This document shows positions 28,102-39,100 of a DNA stretch of 64,000 bases, one piece after another. The notes under the pieces are model-generated. The model did no database searches. It was not told where the DNA came from and worked only from the letters and a program-made list of their open reading frames with translations. The stretch covers positions 149,703 through 213,702 of the forward strand of contig JANSXY010000006.1 in NCBI GenBank assembly GCA_024742695.1, in the 5' to 3' direction. Positions within the stretch are counted from its first letter, which is position 1. Each line of letters begins with the position of its first letter. Origin of the DNA: Paracoccaceae bacterium. GTDB taxonomy: Bacteria; Pseudomonadota; Alphaproteobacteria; Rhodobacterales; Rhodobacteraceae. Both the position numbers and the translations under genes were made by a program.

Positions 28102-28121
28102 GCCCGCCCGCGCGGGCTTTT
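28102..28121 (+). terminator. Hairpin plus T-tract between divergent map and cinA-like genes
   Basis: GCCCGC-CCGC-GCGGGC followed by TTTT forms a small intrinsic-terminator-like structure reading rightward. It sits in the divergent region, upstream of the likely -10 (TATAGC, 28141-28146) of the cinA-like gene, so it cannot end either neighbouring gene. It may insulate against antisense transcription through map. Confidence 0.4.
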
Positions 28122-28169
28122 CGCCGCCCGCCCGGCATCCTATAGCTGGGCCCAGTCAAGGAGGCCGTC

Positions 28170-28901
28170 ATGCCCAATCCCACAGCCGCGATCCTGATCA
28201 TCGGCGACGAGATCCTCTCGGGTCGCACCCGCGATTCGAACATGCATTTCCTTGCCGGGGAACTGACCCGCGTCGGCATCGACCTTGCCGAGGTGCGTGT
28301 CGTGCCGGACGTGCAGGCCCGGATCGTCGCCGCGCTGAACGACCTGCGGGCGGCCTGGGACCATGTCTTCACCTCCGGCGGGATCGGGCCGACGCATGAC
28401 GACATCACCGCCGATGCCGTCGCCGCCGCCTTCGGCGTGGCGCTGGACATCCGGCAGGACGCCTACGACATCCTCGCCGCGCACTACGCGGCCACCGGGC
28501 TGGAGTTCAACGCGGCGCGGCAGCGGATGGCCCGGATCCCCGCGGGTGCGACGCTGATTGACAACCCGATCTCGGCCGCGCCGGGCTTCAGCCTTGGCAA
28601 CGTGCACGTGATGGCCGGCGTGCCGTCGATCTTCCAGGCGATGGTCGCCTCGGTCCTGCCCGGCCTGACCGGCGGCGACCCGCTGATGAGCCAAAGCTAC
28701 CGGATCGACCGGGGCGAGGGCGTGATCGCGGAACCGCTGGGCGCGCTGGCGGCGGAGTTTCCCGACCTGTCCTTCGGATCCTACCCGTTCATCCGCAACG
28801 GCGCGCATGGCTCGAACGTGGTGATCCGGGGCCATGACGCGGCGCGGATCGACGCCGCGATGACCCGGTTGGCCGCGCTGTTCCCCGGCGACGGCGCATG
28901 A
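28170..28901 (+). CDS. CinA N-terminal/MoaB-like molybdopterin-binding domain protein
   Basis: A 243-residue protein with the MoCF-biosynthesis fold: ILIIGDEILSGRTRDSNM at the start and TSGGIGPTHDDITADAVA at about residue 70. This is the competence/damage-inducible protein A family without its C-terminal nicotinamide-nucleotide amidase domain; full-length CinA is about 400 residues. It may be an ADP-ribose pyrophosphatase-type COG1058 enzyme. AAGGAGG precedes the ATG. Its stop overlaps the start of the GNAT gene (ATGA). Confidence 0.88.
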   Translation: MPNPTAAILIIGDEILSGRTRDSNMHFLAGELTRVGIDLAEVRVVPDVQARIVAALNDLRAAWDHVFTSGGIGPTHDDITADAVAAAFGVALDIRQDAYDILAAHYAATGLEFNAARQRMARIPAGATLIDNPISAAPGFSLGNVHVMAGVPSIFQAMVASVLPGLTGGDPLMSQSYRIDRGEGVIAEPLGALAAEFPDLSFGSYPFIRNGAHGSNVVIRGHDAARIDAAMTRLAALFPGDGA

Positions 28902-29614
28902 CCCCTGCCGGGCTTTCGGCGCTGATCGACGCGACATGGCCGCCGGCCGCGACGCGCCCGGCCGGGCCGTTCCTGCTGCGCGAGGGGCGGGGCGGCGGCC
29001 AGCGCGTTTCCGCCGCCACCGCGGAAGCGCCCTGGCAGGCGGCCGACATCGCGGCGGCGGAAACCGCGCAACGCGCGCTCGGCCAGGTGCCGCTGTTCAT
29101 GATCCGCGCCGGCGAGGACGCGCTGGACGCCGCGCTGGCGGCCCGCGGCTACCGGGTGGTGGACCCGGTGGTGCTGTATCACGCGCCGGTCGCCGACCTT
29201 GCCACCGAACCGCCGCCGCCGATCACGACCTTCTGCCTGTGGCCGATGCTGCAGATCATGCGCGACCTGTGGGCCGAGGGCGGCGTCGGCCCCGGCCGGA
29301 TCGCGGTGATGGAGCGCGCGGGCGCGCCGAAGACCGCGATCCTCGGCCGGGTGAACGACCGCGCCGCCGGCGTCGCCTTCGTCGGTAGCCACGGCCCGAC
29401 GGCGATGCTGCACGCGCTGCACGTCGTGCCGGCCCAGCGTCGGCAAGGAATCGCCGTCAAGATGATGCGGGCGGCGGCCTTCTGGGCGCTAGATCATGGG
29501 CTTTCCGACCTTTTCCTCGCCGTGACCGAGGCCAACGCCCCGGCCCGCGCACTCTATGCTTCTCTGGGCATGTCGATTGTGGAAAAATACCATTATCGGA
29601 AAGGACAGGCCTGA
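28898..29614 (+). CDS. GNAT-family N-acetyltransferase
   Basis: A 238-residue protein. The C-terminal half carries the GNAT core: ALHVVPAQRRQGIAVKMMRA is the acetyl-CoA pyrophosphate loop (Q/RxxGxG/A), followed by AVTEANAPARALYASLGM and YHYR at the end. The N-terminal half is a diverged second GNAT-like region. The acceptor is not predictable. The start overlaps the cinA-like stop by 4 bp. Confidence 0.85.
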   Translation: MTPAGLSALIDATWPPAATRPAGPFLLREGRGGGQRVSAATAEAPWQAADIAAAETAQRALGQVPLFMIRAGEDALDAALAARGYRVVDPVVLYHAPVADLATEPPPPITTFCLWPMLQIMRDLWAEGGVGPGRIAVMERAGAPKTAILGRVNDRAAGVAFVGSHGPTAMLHALHVVPAQRRQGIAVKMMRAAAFWALDHGLSDLFLAVTEANAPARALYASLGMSIVEKYHYRKGQA

Positions 29615-29645
29615 ACGGCCTGGAAGAGGCGAGCGAAGCGAGCAG

Positions 29646-30221
29646 GTGACCGAAGACGGCCAGAGCCCCACGGCACTCGACCTGCCGATGGTCGCGCCGT
29701 TGCCCGAGGCGACGGCGAAGTATTTCGCGATCTGCGAGGACAAGCTCGGGCTCGTGCCCAACGTGCTGCGCGCCTATGCCTTCGACATCGCCAAGCTCAA
29801 CGCCTTCACCGCCCTCTACAACGACCTGATGCTGGCCGACAGCGGCCTGACGAAGCTGGAACGCGAGATGATCGCGGTCGCGGTCTCGTCGCTGAACCGC
29901 TGCTGGTACTGCCAGGTCGCCCATGGCGCGGCAGTGCGCGAGTTGTCGGGCGACCCGGTGCTGGGCGAGGCGCTGGTGATGAACTGGCGGGTGGCCGATC
30001 TTTCGCCCCGCCAGCGCGCGATGCTGGCATTCGCCGAGAAACTGACGCTGGCCTCGGCCAGGATCGAGGAGGCCGACCGGCAGGCGCTGCGCGATGCCGG
30101 GTTCGGTGACCGCGACATCTGGGACATCGCCGCCGTTGCGGGGTTCTTCAACATGACCAACCGCGTCGCCTCGGCCACGGCGATGCAGCCCAATCCCGAG
30201 TATCACGGGGCGCACCGGTGA
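29646..30221 (+). CDS. Peroxidase-related AhpD-like protein
   Basis: A 191-residue protein of the carboxymuconolactone-decarboxylase/AhpD superfamily (uncharacterised peroxidase-related group). The redox motif CWYCQVAHG (CxxC-x3-H) is at about residue 85, preceded by LTKLEREMIAVAVSSLNR. Relatives act as alkylhydroperoxidases or disulfide reductants. GTG at 29646 is chosen because it follows the preceding gene and begins the conserved region; upstream in-frame ATGs lie inside the GNAT gene. Its stop overlaps the next gene (GTGA). Confidence 0.83.
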   Translation: MTEDGQSPTALDLPMVAPLPEATAKYFAICEDKLGLVPNVLRAYAFDIAKLNAFTALYNDLMLADSGLTKLEREMIAVAVSSLNRCWYCQVAHGAAVRELSGDPVLGEALVMNWRVADLSPRQRAMLAFAEKLTLASARIEEADRQALRDAGFGDRDIWDIAAVAGFFNMTNRVASATAMQPNPEYHGAHR

Positions 30222-31180
30222 GGGGCTGGGCGGCATATGTCCTGGCACTCGCCGCCGCGCCGGCCCTGGCGGCGGAATTGCCACTGCCGGAAGCCGCGGA
30301 ACTGACGGCGGAGGTGAGCGAGCGGCTGGGCAGTTTCCAGTTGCCGGTCGGCCCGGCCCGGCCCGCGGGCGTGGCGATGCTGACGATCGAGGGGCAGGTC
30401 AGCCACCAGGCGTTCCGGATCGAGGGCGCCGAGACGACGCTGGAACTGATCGCGCCGCTCAGGACCACGTTGCAGGCCGAGGGATTCTCGATCCTCTACG
30501 AATGCGAGGCGCGCAGCTGCGGCGGCTTCGATTTCCGCTACGAGGCGGAATTCCTGCCCGAACCGGACATGCACGTGGACCTCGGCGACTACCGCTACAT
30601 CGCCGCCGCGCGCGAGGCCGAAACCGGCACGGATCACGCGATGATCCTGGTCAGCCGGTCGGCGGCGGCCGGTTTCGTGCAGGTCAGCCGGATCGGGCCG
30701 CCGGGCGACAGCCCGCTGAACCTTGTCGTCTCCACCAAGTCGCCCGAGGCCGATGGCGACGTGATGGCCGAAACCGTGGCAAAGGCGGTGGCCGCCGCGC
30801 CGCGGCTGGCGCCCGACGTGATCGGCACGCTGACCGCGACCGGGGCGGTCGCGCTGGACGATCTGGATTTCGCCTCCGGTTCCACGGCACTGGGCGACGG
30901 GCCGTTTCCGTCGCTCGCGCTGCTGGCCGACTGGCTGAAGGCGGACCCGGCGCGCGGCGTCACTCTGGTCGGCCACAGCGATGCCGAGGGCGCGCTGGAA
31001 ACCAACATCCGGCTGTCGCGGGCACGGGCCGAGGCGGTGCGCGCGCGGCTGGTGTCGGATTTCGGCGTGGCGGCCACGCAGGTCGCGGCCGAGGGCGTGG
31101 GATTCCTCGCGCCGCGGGCGTCCAACGACGATGCCGCCGGGCGGATGCTCAATCGCCGGGTCGAGGCGGTGCTGCGCTAG
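30218..31180 (+). CDS. OmpA-family outer membrane/periplasmic protein
   Basis: A 320-residue exported protein. Signal peptide (VLALAAAPALA), then a unique domain of about 190 residues with a Cys pair (YECEARSCGG), then a C-terminal OmpA-like peptidoglycan-binding domain: FASGSTAL, TLVGHSDAEG, NIRLSRARAEAVRARLV and a closing NRRVEAVLR. This domain binds the diaminopimelate stem of peptidoglycan. The GTG start overlaps the preceding stop by 4 bp. Confidence 0.88.
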   Translation: MRGWAAYVLALAAAPALAAELPLPEAAELTAEVSERLGSFQLPVGPARPAGVAMLTIEGQVSHQAFRIEGAETTLELIAPLRTTLQAEGFSILYECEARSCGGFDFRYEAEFLPEPDMHVDLGDYRYIAAAREAETGTDHAMILVSRSAAAGFVQVSRIGPPGDSPLNLVVSTKSPEADGDVMAETVAKAVAAAPRLAPDVIGTLTATGAVALDDLDFASGSTALGDGPFPSLALLADWLKADPARGVTLVGHSDAEGALETNIRLSRARAEAVRARLVSDFGVAATQVAAEGVGFLAPRASNDDAAGRMLNRRVEAVLR

Positions 31181-31193
31181 TCGGCCGGCGGGA

Positions 31194-32099
31194 TCACCAG
31201 TTGTCCGGCCCCTTGTCGACGTAGGAGGCCGCGAGGAAATCGATGAAGGCGCGGACCTTGGGCTGCGTGAACCGGCCCGGCGGATAGACCGCGTAGATGC
31301 CCAGGCTTTCCTTCGGCAGGTCGGGGATCGCGTCTTCGACCAGCCCCTTGCGCATCGCGTCGGCGTAGAGGAACGAGGGCAGGTAGGCGATGCCCAGCCC
31401 CGAGATCGCCGCGTTCAGCAGCGACTGGCCGTCGTTCACCGTCAACCACCCCGAGGTGCGGACCTGCCGCTTTTCCCCCGAGGGCGCGGTGATCTTCCAC
31501 ACGTTGCCCGAGGCCTGGTTGGAATAATGCAGCAGCTTGTGTTCGTTCAGGTCGTCGATCTTCTGCGGCCGGCCGAACTTCTGGAAGTAGCCCGGCGCAC
31601 CGACCATCCGCTTCGTCGTCTCGGTCAGCTTGCGCGCGCGCAGCGTGCTGTCCTCAAGCTCGCCCATCCGGATCGCCATGTCGAACCCTTCCGAGATTAG
31701 TTCGACATAGCGGTTGTTCAGCACCATGTTGATCGTGATCTCTGGAAATTCCTTGAGGAACTCGCCCAGGATCGGCGACAGCAGGTTGACCCCGAAATCG
31801 GTTGCGACGGAAATCCGCAGAAGGCCCGAGGGCGCGGATTGCATCGAGGTGACCAGCGCGTCCGCTTCGCCCGCGTCGTTGAGCACCCGGCGCGCCCGGT
31901 CGTAATAGGCCAGCCCGATCTCGGTCGGCGACACCCGCCGCGTCGTGCGGTTCAGAAGCCGCGCGCCCAGCCGCGCCTCCAGCGCCGAGACATGCTTGGA
32001 GACGGCGGACTTGGAAATCCCCAGCTTCTTCGCCGCGTCGGTGAACCCGCCCTGGTCCACCACGGTGGCGAAGGCCTCCATCTCGGTCAGACGATCCAT
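31194..32099 (-). CDS. LysR-family transcriptional regulator
   Basis: A 301-residue LysR protein. The N-terminal winged helix (MEAFATVVDQGGFTDAAKKLGISKSAVSKHVSALE) is followed by the effector-binding domain with ISVATDFGVNLLSPIL and DMAIRMGEL; the type is the AaeR/CrgA-like group. GGAGGGG precedes the ATG. It lies 130 bp downstream of fadH in the same direction. Its target genes cannot be told from the window. Confidence 0.92.
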   Translation of the reverse strand: MDRLTEMEAFATVVDQGGFTDAAKKLGISKSAVSKHVSALEARLGARLLNRTTRRVSPTEIGLAYYDRARRVLNDAGEADALVTSMQSAPSGLLRISVATDFGVNLLSPILGEFLKEFPEITINMVLNNRYVELISEGFDMAIRMGELEDSTLRARKLTETTKRMVGAPGYFQKFGRPQKIDDLNEHKLLHYSNQASGNVWKITAPSGEKRQVRTSGWLTVNDGQSLLNAAISGLGIAYLPSFLYADAMRKGLVEDAIPDLPKESLGIYAVYPPGRFTQPKVRAFIDFLAASYVDKGPDNW

Positions 32100-32229
32100 T
32101 GTTCACCCCTCCGGAAACACTCGGTTGCGTTCCGGAGTCTTCGGCCCGAAATCGGGCAGGAATGCGGTGATCGCCCGGCAAAAGCCCGATAATCACGATC
32201 AAGGTTTACGGATTGTCCCGCAGCCGTGA

Positions 32230-34305
<2,076 letters not shown>

Positions 34306-34322
34306 TCACCCCCGACGCGGCG

Positions 34323-34706
34323 TCATGCGCCGCCGCCGTCCGCCCCGCCCTCGGCGCGCGCGCGCAGCGCCCGGCGCAGCGCCCGCTTGAGCAACTCGAC
34401 CTCGGCACGCAACAGTTCGATCTCGGCACGGATGTCGTCGCCCACGGGCAGGCCGGCGACGATGCTGAACGCGCAAAGCCGCGCGCCGGTATCCGCGCGG
34501 ACCAGGACGAAGGTCTGCACCCCGTCGTGCAGGCGGTTCGGCGGGATATCGGCGACGACGCGCCATTGTCCGGCGCCGGCGGGCATCAGACGCGCCCGGC
34601 AAAGAACCTCGCCCGCGCCCAGCAGATCGATCGCCGGCGGGCTGCCGCAGGCGCTGAGGATGCCGTGCCAGGCGCCCCCGGCGATCCTTGTCTGCACCAG
34701 CTTCAC
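34323..34706 (-). CDS. Conserved protein of unknown function with a C-terminal coiled coil
   Basis: A 127-residue protein. The first 90 residues look like a beta-rich domain (GAGQWRVVADIPPNRLHDGVQTFVLV). The last 35 form a leucine heptad (RAEIELLRAEVELLKRALRR) and a Gly/Asp tail. The start is GTG at 34706. It lies 16 bp after the DUF6478 gene, so they form one operon. I do not recognise a function; a link to DUF6478 is likely. Confidence 0.65.
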   Translation of the reverse strand: MKLVQTRIAGGAWHGILSACGSPPAIDLLGAGEVLCRARLMPAGAGQWRVVADIPPNRLHDGVQTFVLVRADTGARLCAFSIVAGLPVGDDIRAEIELLRAEVELLKRALRRALRARAEGGADGGGA

Positions 34707-34722
34707 CGCCCGCCCCGGACGG

Positions 34723-35457
34723 TCAGAACGCGGCCCGCGGGCGGCGGGTCAGCGTCAGGTCGAGAACGACGATCCGGTTCAGGCCCGGCGCCTCGAAGAT
34801 CAGGTCGAGCCAGGCCGCCGCCACCGGCCGGTCATCGAGCCCGGCCGCCACGAGATCGAACTCCGCCGCGATCCCCGAAACCACGCCGCGCGACAGGCTG
34901 CGAAGATCGGGGCCCTGCCGCAGGTTGATCCGGGCGACCGTGGCGACCGGCGCACAGCTTTCCACGGCCGCCGTCATCGCGAGGATGCTGTCGGCGCCGA
35001 GCCGCGCGCGGCCGGCCTCGGGCAGATCGACGGCGAAGGACAGGAACCGCCCGGCAAACCCGAAGACATCGAGCGCCAGCGCATAGGGCGCCGGCCCCGC
35101 GACCCCAACGATCTGCCGCACCGCCGTCTCGCGAAGCGGGCAATCATGGTAGACGGCCAGGTTATCCGCCAGACGCGCGCCGCTTTCGGGGGCCACCAGC
35201 CCCGCGGGGGCCAGCCGCGCCACCCAGGGTTCGGGCCGCCAGGCCCAGTCGGCATGCAGCGGCCGGGGGATCGGCGCGGCGGGCGCGGCGGCCTCGATCC
35301 GGGCCTCCAGCTCGGTCAGCAGGGCCCCGTCTTCGATCCGCTCGGCAAGCAGACGGTTGCGAAGCCGCGCGAGGCCCGGAAGCGGCATTCGCCGCACGGC
35401 GCGTCGCCGCAAGGCCCGCGCCAGCGCGCCGGGCGGGCGCGAAACCTGTTCGTACAT
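34723..35457 (-). CDS. DUF6478 family protein
   Basis: A 244-residue protein typical of Rhodobacterales (DUF6478): an Arg-rich N-terminus, WAWRPEPWVARLAPAG, AVYHDCPLRETAVRQI, then a beta-rich middle and the ending IVVLDLTLTRRPRAAF. No function is known. It begins the small operon with the coiled-coil protein. Confidence 0.8.
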   Translation of the reverse strand: MYEQVSRPPGALARALRRRAVRRMPLPGLARLRNRLLAERIEDGALLTELEARIEAAAPAAPIPRPLHADWAWRPEPWVARLAPAGLVAPESGARLADNLAVYHDCPLRETAVRQIVGVAGPAPYALALDVFGFAGRFLSFAVDLPEAGRARLGADSILAMTAAVESCAPVATVARINLRQGPDLRSLSRGVVSGIAAEFDLVAAGLDDRPVAAAWLDLIFEAPGLNRIVVLDLTLTRRPRAAF

Positions 35458-35544
35458 ACCCTGTCACTCGTCACAGCCTACAGGGCCACCCAACCGCATC
35501 GGCGGGGCGGTAATCAACCCTAAAGAGAAAATTCCGCGCGCAAC

Positions 35545-36201
35545 TCAGCCATCGGCAGCGGGCGGCGCACCATTGGCCGCCTGCATCCTCGCCACGAAGG
35601 CGTCGAGGACCGAACGCAGCGTCGCCGGCGGCACCTCGGGATCGGCGGGCGACAACGCGGTCAGCGCCACCAGACGCCCCGACAGCGGCAGCACGGCGCG
35701 CCAGGCATCGGCCGCAACGGCCCCGCCCGGCATCGGCGCGGTGTCGCGCACGTGCAGGAAATAGGCCTCGCCCTCGAGCCCGGTCTGCACCACGCGGACC
35801 GTGGCCGCGTCGCCCGCGCGGCTGAGCGCGGCGCGGCCGACCTCGGAGTCGAAGAAAGCGTCCAGCCGGTCGCGATCCATCGCGCCGGTGCCCGCCGTGC
35901 CCAGAACCGACAGCGTCAGGATCGCGGGCACCGGTGGCACCGGGCCGGACCGGCACGGGCCGATCAGCAGGAAGCTGCCCGCCTCGCCCTCCAGCCCGGC
36001 GCGGGGGTCGGGGCACCAGCCTTCGGGCGCGGCGACCACGACGCTGTCGGCCAGAACCCGCGGTTCCGACGGGGCCGAGGCCGACTGCGGCGTGCCCAGC
36101 GCCGGAAACGGCAGCACCCCGTCGGCGATGCAGCCCGCCAGAAGCATCGGCGCGGCGACCAGCGCCGCGCCGGCGCGCAGCCTATTGGTCCATGTAGACA
36201 T
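35545..36201 (-). CDS. Lipoprotein of unknown function
   Basis: A 218-residue lipoprotein with lipobox LLAGC (Cys about residue 24). The mature part holds WCPDPRAGL with FLLIGPC (two Cys), [13 protein letters not shown], and [13 protein letters not shown]. This resembles Rhodobacterales proteins of no known role. The start lies inside the last 20 bp of ilvD, so translation is probably coupled to it. Confidence 0.75.
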   Translation of the reverse strand: MSTWTNRLRAGAALVAAPMLLAGCIADGVLPFPALGTPQSASAPSEPRVLADSVVVAAPEGWCPDPRAGLEGEAGSFLLIGPCRSGPVPPVPAILTLSVLGTAGTGAMDRDRLDAFFDSEVGRAALSRAGDAATVRVVQTGLEGEAYFLHVRDTAPMPGGAVAADAWRAVLPLSGRLVALTALSPADPEVPPATLRSVLDAFVARMQAANGAPPAADG

Positions 36202-37945
36202 GGGTTTCGGCCCTGGCGCCCGGATGCGTCACCGCGCCCTGCCGGGCCCCGCCGACGAGCCGGGCGAATTTCCACACCGCGCCGGAGGCGTAGTCGGTCT
36301 TGCGCGGGCCGGGCCAGGCGGCCTTGCGCTCGGCCAGTTCCGCGTCCGTCAGCGCGACCGACAGTTCGCCCTTGATCGCGTCGATGGTGATCATGTCGCC
36401 GTTCCGCAGCAGCGCGATCGGCCCGCCATGCGCCGCCTCGGGGCCGACATGGCCGACGCAGAAGCCGCGCGTCGCGCCGGAAAACCGCCCGTCGGTGATC
36501 AGAGCCACCTTCTTGCCCATGCCTTGGCCCGACAGCGCGGCGGTGGTGGCCAGCATCTCGCGCATGCCGGGGCCGCCCGCCGGACCCTCGTTGCGGATCA
36601 CGATGACCTCGCCTTCCTTGTAGCCGCGGGCCTTGACGGCGGCGAAGGCCTCTTCCTCGCTTTCGAAGACCCGGGCGGGGCCGGTGAAGACCTGGTTCTC
36701 CTCGGCGATGCCGGCGACCTTCACGATCGCGCCGTCGGGGGCCAGGTTGCCCTTCAGGCCCACGACACCGCCGGTCGGCGTGATCGGGGCAGAGATCGGG
36801 TAGATCACCCGGCCGTCGGCCTCGCGCTCGACAAGGTCAAGCTCCTCGCCGATGCTGCGGCCCGAGGCGGTGACGCAATCCTCGTGGATCAGCCCCGCCT
36901 TGCGCAGCTCCTTCATCACCACGGGCACGCCGCCGGCCTCGTAGAGATCCTTGGCGACATAGGTGCCGCCAGGCTTGAGATCGACGAAGTAGGGCGTCTC
37001 GCGGAAGATGTCGCAGACGTCGAACAGGTCGAAGTCGATCCCCGCCTCGTGGGCGATGGCCGGCAGGTGCAGGCCGGCGTTGGTCGATCCGCCGGTGCAG
37101 GCCACCACGCGGGCGGCGTTTTCAAGCGCCTTGCGGGTGACCACGTCGCGGGCGCGGATGTTCTTCTCGATCAGGGTCATCACCGCCACGCCCGAGGCCT
37201 CGCCATACTGGTCGCGGCTCTCGTAGGGCGCGGGCATGCCCGAGGAATTCATCAGGGCCAGCCCGATCGCCTCGCTGACACAGGCCATCGTGTTGGCGGT
37301 GAACTGGCCACCGCAGGCCCCGGCCGACGGGCAGGCGACGCGTTCGAGCACGTCGAGCGCCTTGTCCGACAGCTCGTTGTTCTGGTGCCGGCCGACCGCC
37401 TCGAACATGTCCTGCACCGTGAGGTCGCGGTTGCGGAAATCCTCGGGGATCTCGTCGATCTGCGGCGCCTTGCCGGGCAGGATCGAGCCGCCGTAGACGA
37501 AGACCGAGGGCACGTTGAGCCGCACCATCGCCATCATCATCCCCGGCAGCGACTTGTCGCAACCCGCAAGCCCGACGATCGCGTCGTAGCAGTGGCCGCG
37601 CATCGTCAGTTCCACGGTGTCGGCGATCGCCTCGCGCGAGGCCAGCGACGAGCGCATGCCCTCGTGCCCCATCGCGATCCCGTCGGTCACGGTGATCGTG
37701 GTGAACTCGCGCGGCGTACCCTGCGCGGCCTTCACCCCCAGCTTAACCGCCTGCGCCTGACGCGCCAGCGCGATGTTGCAGGGCGCGGCCTCGTTCCAGC
37801 AGGTCGCGACGCCGACGAAGGGCTGGTGGATCTCCTCCTCCGTCAGGCCCATCGCGTAGTAGTAGGACCGGTGCGGGGCGCGCGCCGGGCCTTCGGTGAC
37901 GTGGCGGCTGGGAAGCTTCGACTTGTCGAAACGGCTCTGGCTCAT
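36182..37945 (-). CDS. ilvD: Dihydroxy-acid dehydratase
   Basis: A 587-residue IlvD (branched-chain amino acid synthesis, Fe-S dependent). The cluster cysteines appear in [18 protein letters not shown] and [16 protein letters not shown]; the catalytic Ser lies in [14 protein letters not shown]. The SAGACGG form is that of true IlvD rather than of sugar-acid dehydratases. GGGAGG precedes the ATG. It ends over the lipoprotein start. Confidence 0.94.
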   Translation of the reverse strand: MSQSRFDKSKLPSRHVTEGPARAPHRSYYYAMGLTEEEIHQPFVGVATCWNEAAPCNIALARQAQAVKLGVKAAQGTPREFTTITVTDGIAMGHEGMRSSLASREAIADTVELTMRGHCYDAIVGLAGCDKSLPGMMMAMVRLNVPSVFVYGGSILPGKAPQIDEIPEDFRNRDLTVQDMFEAVGRHQNNELSDKALDVLERVACPSAGACGGQFTANTMACVSEAIGLALMNSSGMPAPYESRDQYGEASGVAVMTLIEKNIRARDVVTRKALENAARVVACTGGSTNAGLHLPAIAHEAGIDFDLFDVCDIFRETPYFVDLKPGGTYVAKDLYEAGGVPVVMKELRKAGLIHEDCVTASGRSIGEELDLVEREADGRVIYPISAPITPTGGVVGLKGNLAPDGAIVKVAGIAEENQVFTGPARVFESEEEAFAAVKARGYKEGEVIVIRNEGPAGGPGMREMLATTAALSGQGMGKKVALITDGRFSGATRGFCVGHVGPEAAHGGPIALLRNGDMITIDAIKGELSVALTDAELAERKAAWPGPRKTDYASGAVWKFARLVGGARQGAVTHPGARAETHVYMDQ

Positions 37946-38047
37946 GCGGTCCTCCCACGGAATGGCTCGGGACTTGGATAGTGGGCGGGCGGGGCCGGGG
38001 CAAGCCGATTGCGCCTTGCCGGCCGCGGGGGAATCGACCGCGGCGGA

Positions 38048-38269
38048 TCAGTCGCCGCCGCCGTCGCCCCCGTCGCAGCCGTCGCTGTCGAACCAGCCGC
38101 CCGATCCGCCGCCATCGCGGCCATCGCCCCGCCGCGCGAGAACGGACCACAACGCATAGGCCACCAGCGCCCAAAGCACGAACGATCCGGGCGCGCCCGA
38201 AAACATGAACGCGACGAGCTTGTGCCAGCCGCGATCCTCGGCGACGCCCTGCACTGCGTTGTCCATCAT
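38048..38269 (-). CDS. Small membrane protein with Gly/Asp-rich tail
   Basis: A 73-residue protein: an N-terminal amphipathic region (EDRGWHKLVAFMFSGAPG), one membrane helix (FVLWALVAYALWSVLA), then a short tail ending DSDGCDGGDGGGD. GGGAGG lies 3 bases before a tandem ATGATG start. The acidic-Gly tail resembles a cation- or surface-exposed segment. It is too short for family assignment; conserved length and a good ribosome site argue it is real. Confidence 0.6.
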   Translation of the reverse strand: MMDNAVQGVAEDRGWHKLVAFMFSGAPGSFVLWALVAYALWSVLARRGDGRDGGGSGGWFDSDGCDGGDGGGD

Positions 38270-38337
38270 CGGCCTCCCGCCAGGAAGCATCGCGGGAAAA
38301 GATGTCTCGGTGATGGCGCGCGCGCGGCGCCGGGCGT

Positions 38338-39090
38338 TCAGTGGATCAGCGAACCGCCGTTCACGTCGACCTCCGATCCCGTGACATAGGCCGACAGGTC
38401 GGAGGCGAGGAACAGGCAGCAGCCGGCCACGTCGCTGGCCGCCCCGGCCCGGCCCATCGGGATGCCGTCGAGGATCGTGGCCATCATCTCGTCGGTCAGC
38501 CGGCCGCCGGTGATGTCGGTCGCGATGAAGCCGGGGCAGACGGCGTTGGCGCGCACCCCGTCGGGCGCCAGTTCCCGCGCCATCGCCTTGGTCAGGCCGA
38601 GGATGCCGGCCTTTGCGGCGGAATAGTGCGGCCCGCCGAAGATGCCACCGCCGCGCTGCGCGGACACCGACGAGATGTTGACGATGCTGCCCGACCGGCG
38701 TTCCCGCATGTGCGGGATGATCGCCTGGCTCATGTAGAGCGTGCCGCGCAGGTTGACGTCGAGCACCGCGTCGTAGTTCTCGGGTTCGATATCCATCAGC
38801 TTCAGGGGCTGGGTGATCCCGGCGTTGTTCACCAACGCGTCGACCTGCCCGAAGGCATCCAGCACGGCGGCCACCGCGTCGATGCAGGCCCATTTGTCGG
38901 TCACGTCGCAGGCCATGCCGACATGGTCCGCGCCGATGTCGGCCGCCGCCGCCTGCGCCTTGCCTTCGTCGAGATCGAGGATCGCCACGCGGGCGCCGTG
39001 GTCTGCGAACATCCGGGCGGTCGCCTTGCCCAGCCCGCGGGCCGAGGCCGCGCCGGTCACGATCGCGGTCTTGCCTTGCATGAGTTTCAT
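38338..39090 (-). CDS. Short-chain dehydrogenase/reductase of the transketolase operon
   Basis: A 250-residue classical SDR. NAD(P) motif TGAASARGLGKA near residue 13, NNAG at about residue 88, Ser at about 140 and catalytic YSAAK. An acidic residue (LDLD) after strand 2 suggests NAD(H). GGAGAGG precedes the ATG. It starts 10 bp after the split transketolase pair, hence one operon, and likely oxidises or reduces a sugar intermediate of this locus. Substrate unknown. Confidence 0.88.
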   Translation of the reverse strand: MKLMQGKTAIVTGAASARGLGKATARMFADHGARVAILDLDEGKAQAAAADIGADHVGMACDVTDKWACIDAVAAVLDAFGQVDALVNNAGITQPLKLMDIEPENYDAVLDVNLRGTLYMSQAIIPHMRERRSGSIVNISSVSAQRGGGIFGGPHYSAAKAGILGLTKAMARELAPDGVRANAVCPGFIATDITGGRLTDEMMATILDGIPMGRAGAASDVAGCCLFLASDLSAYVTGSEVDVNGGSLIH

Positions 39091-39100
39091 CGGCCTCTCC

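Noticed and set aside
36182..37945. Reading ilvD as a sugar-acid dehydratase feeding the KGSADH-type enzyme
   Set aside because: The SAGACGG cysteine block and length fit true IlvD; it is not within the coupled units of the sugar locus.
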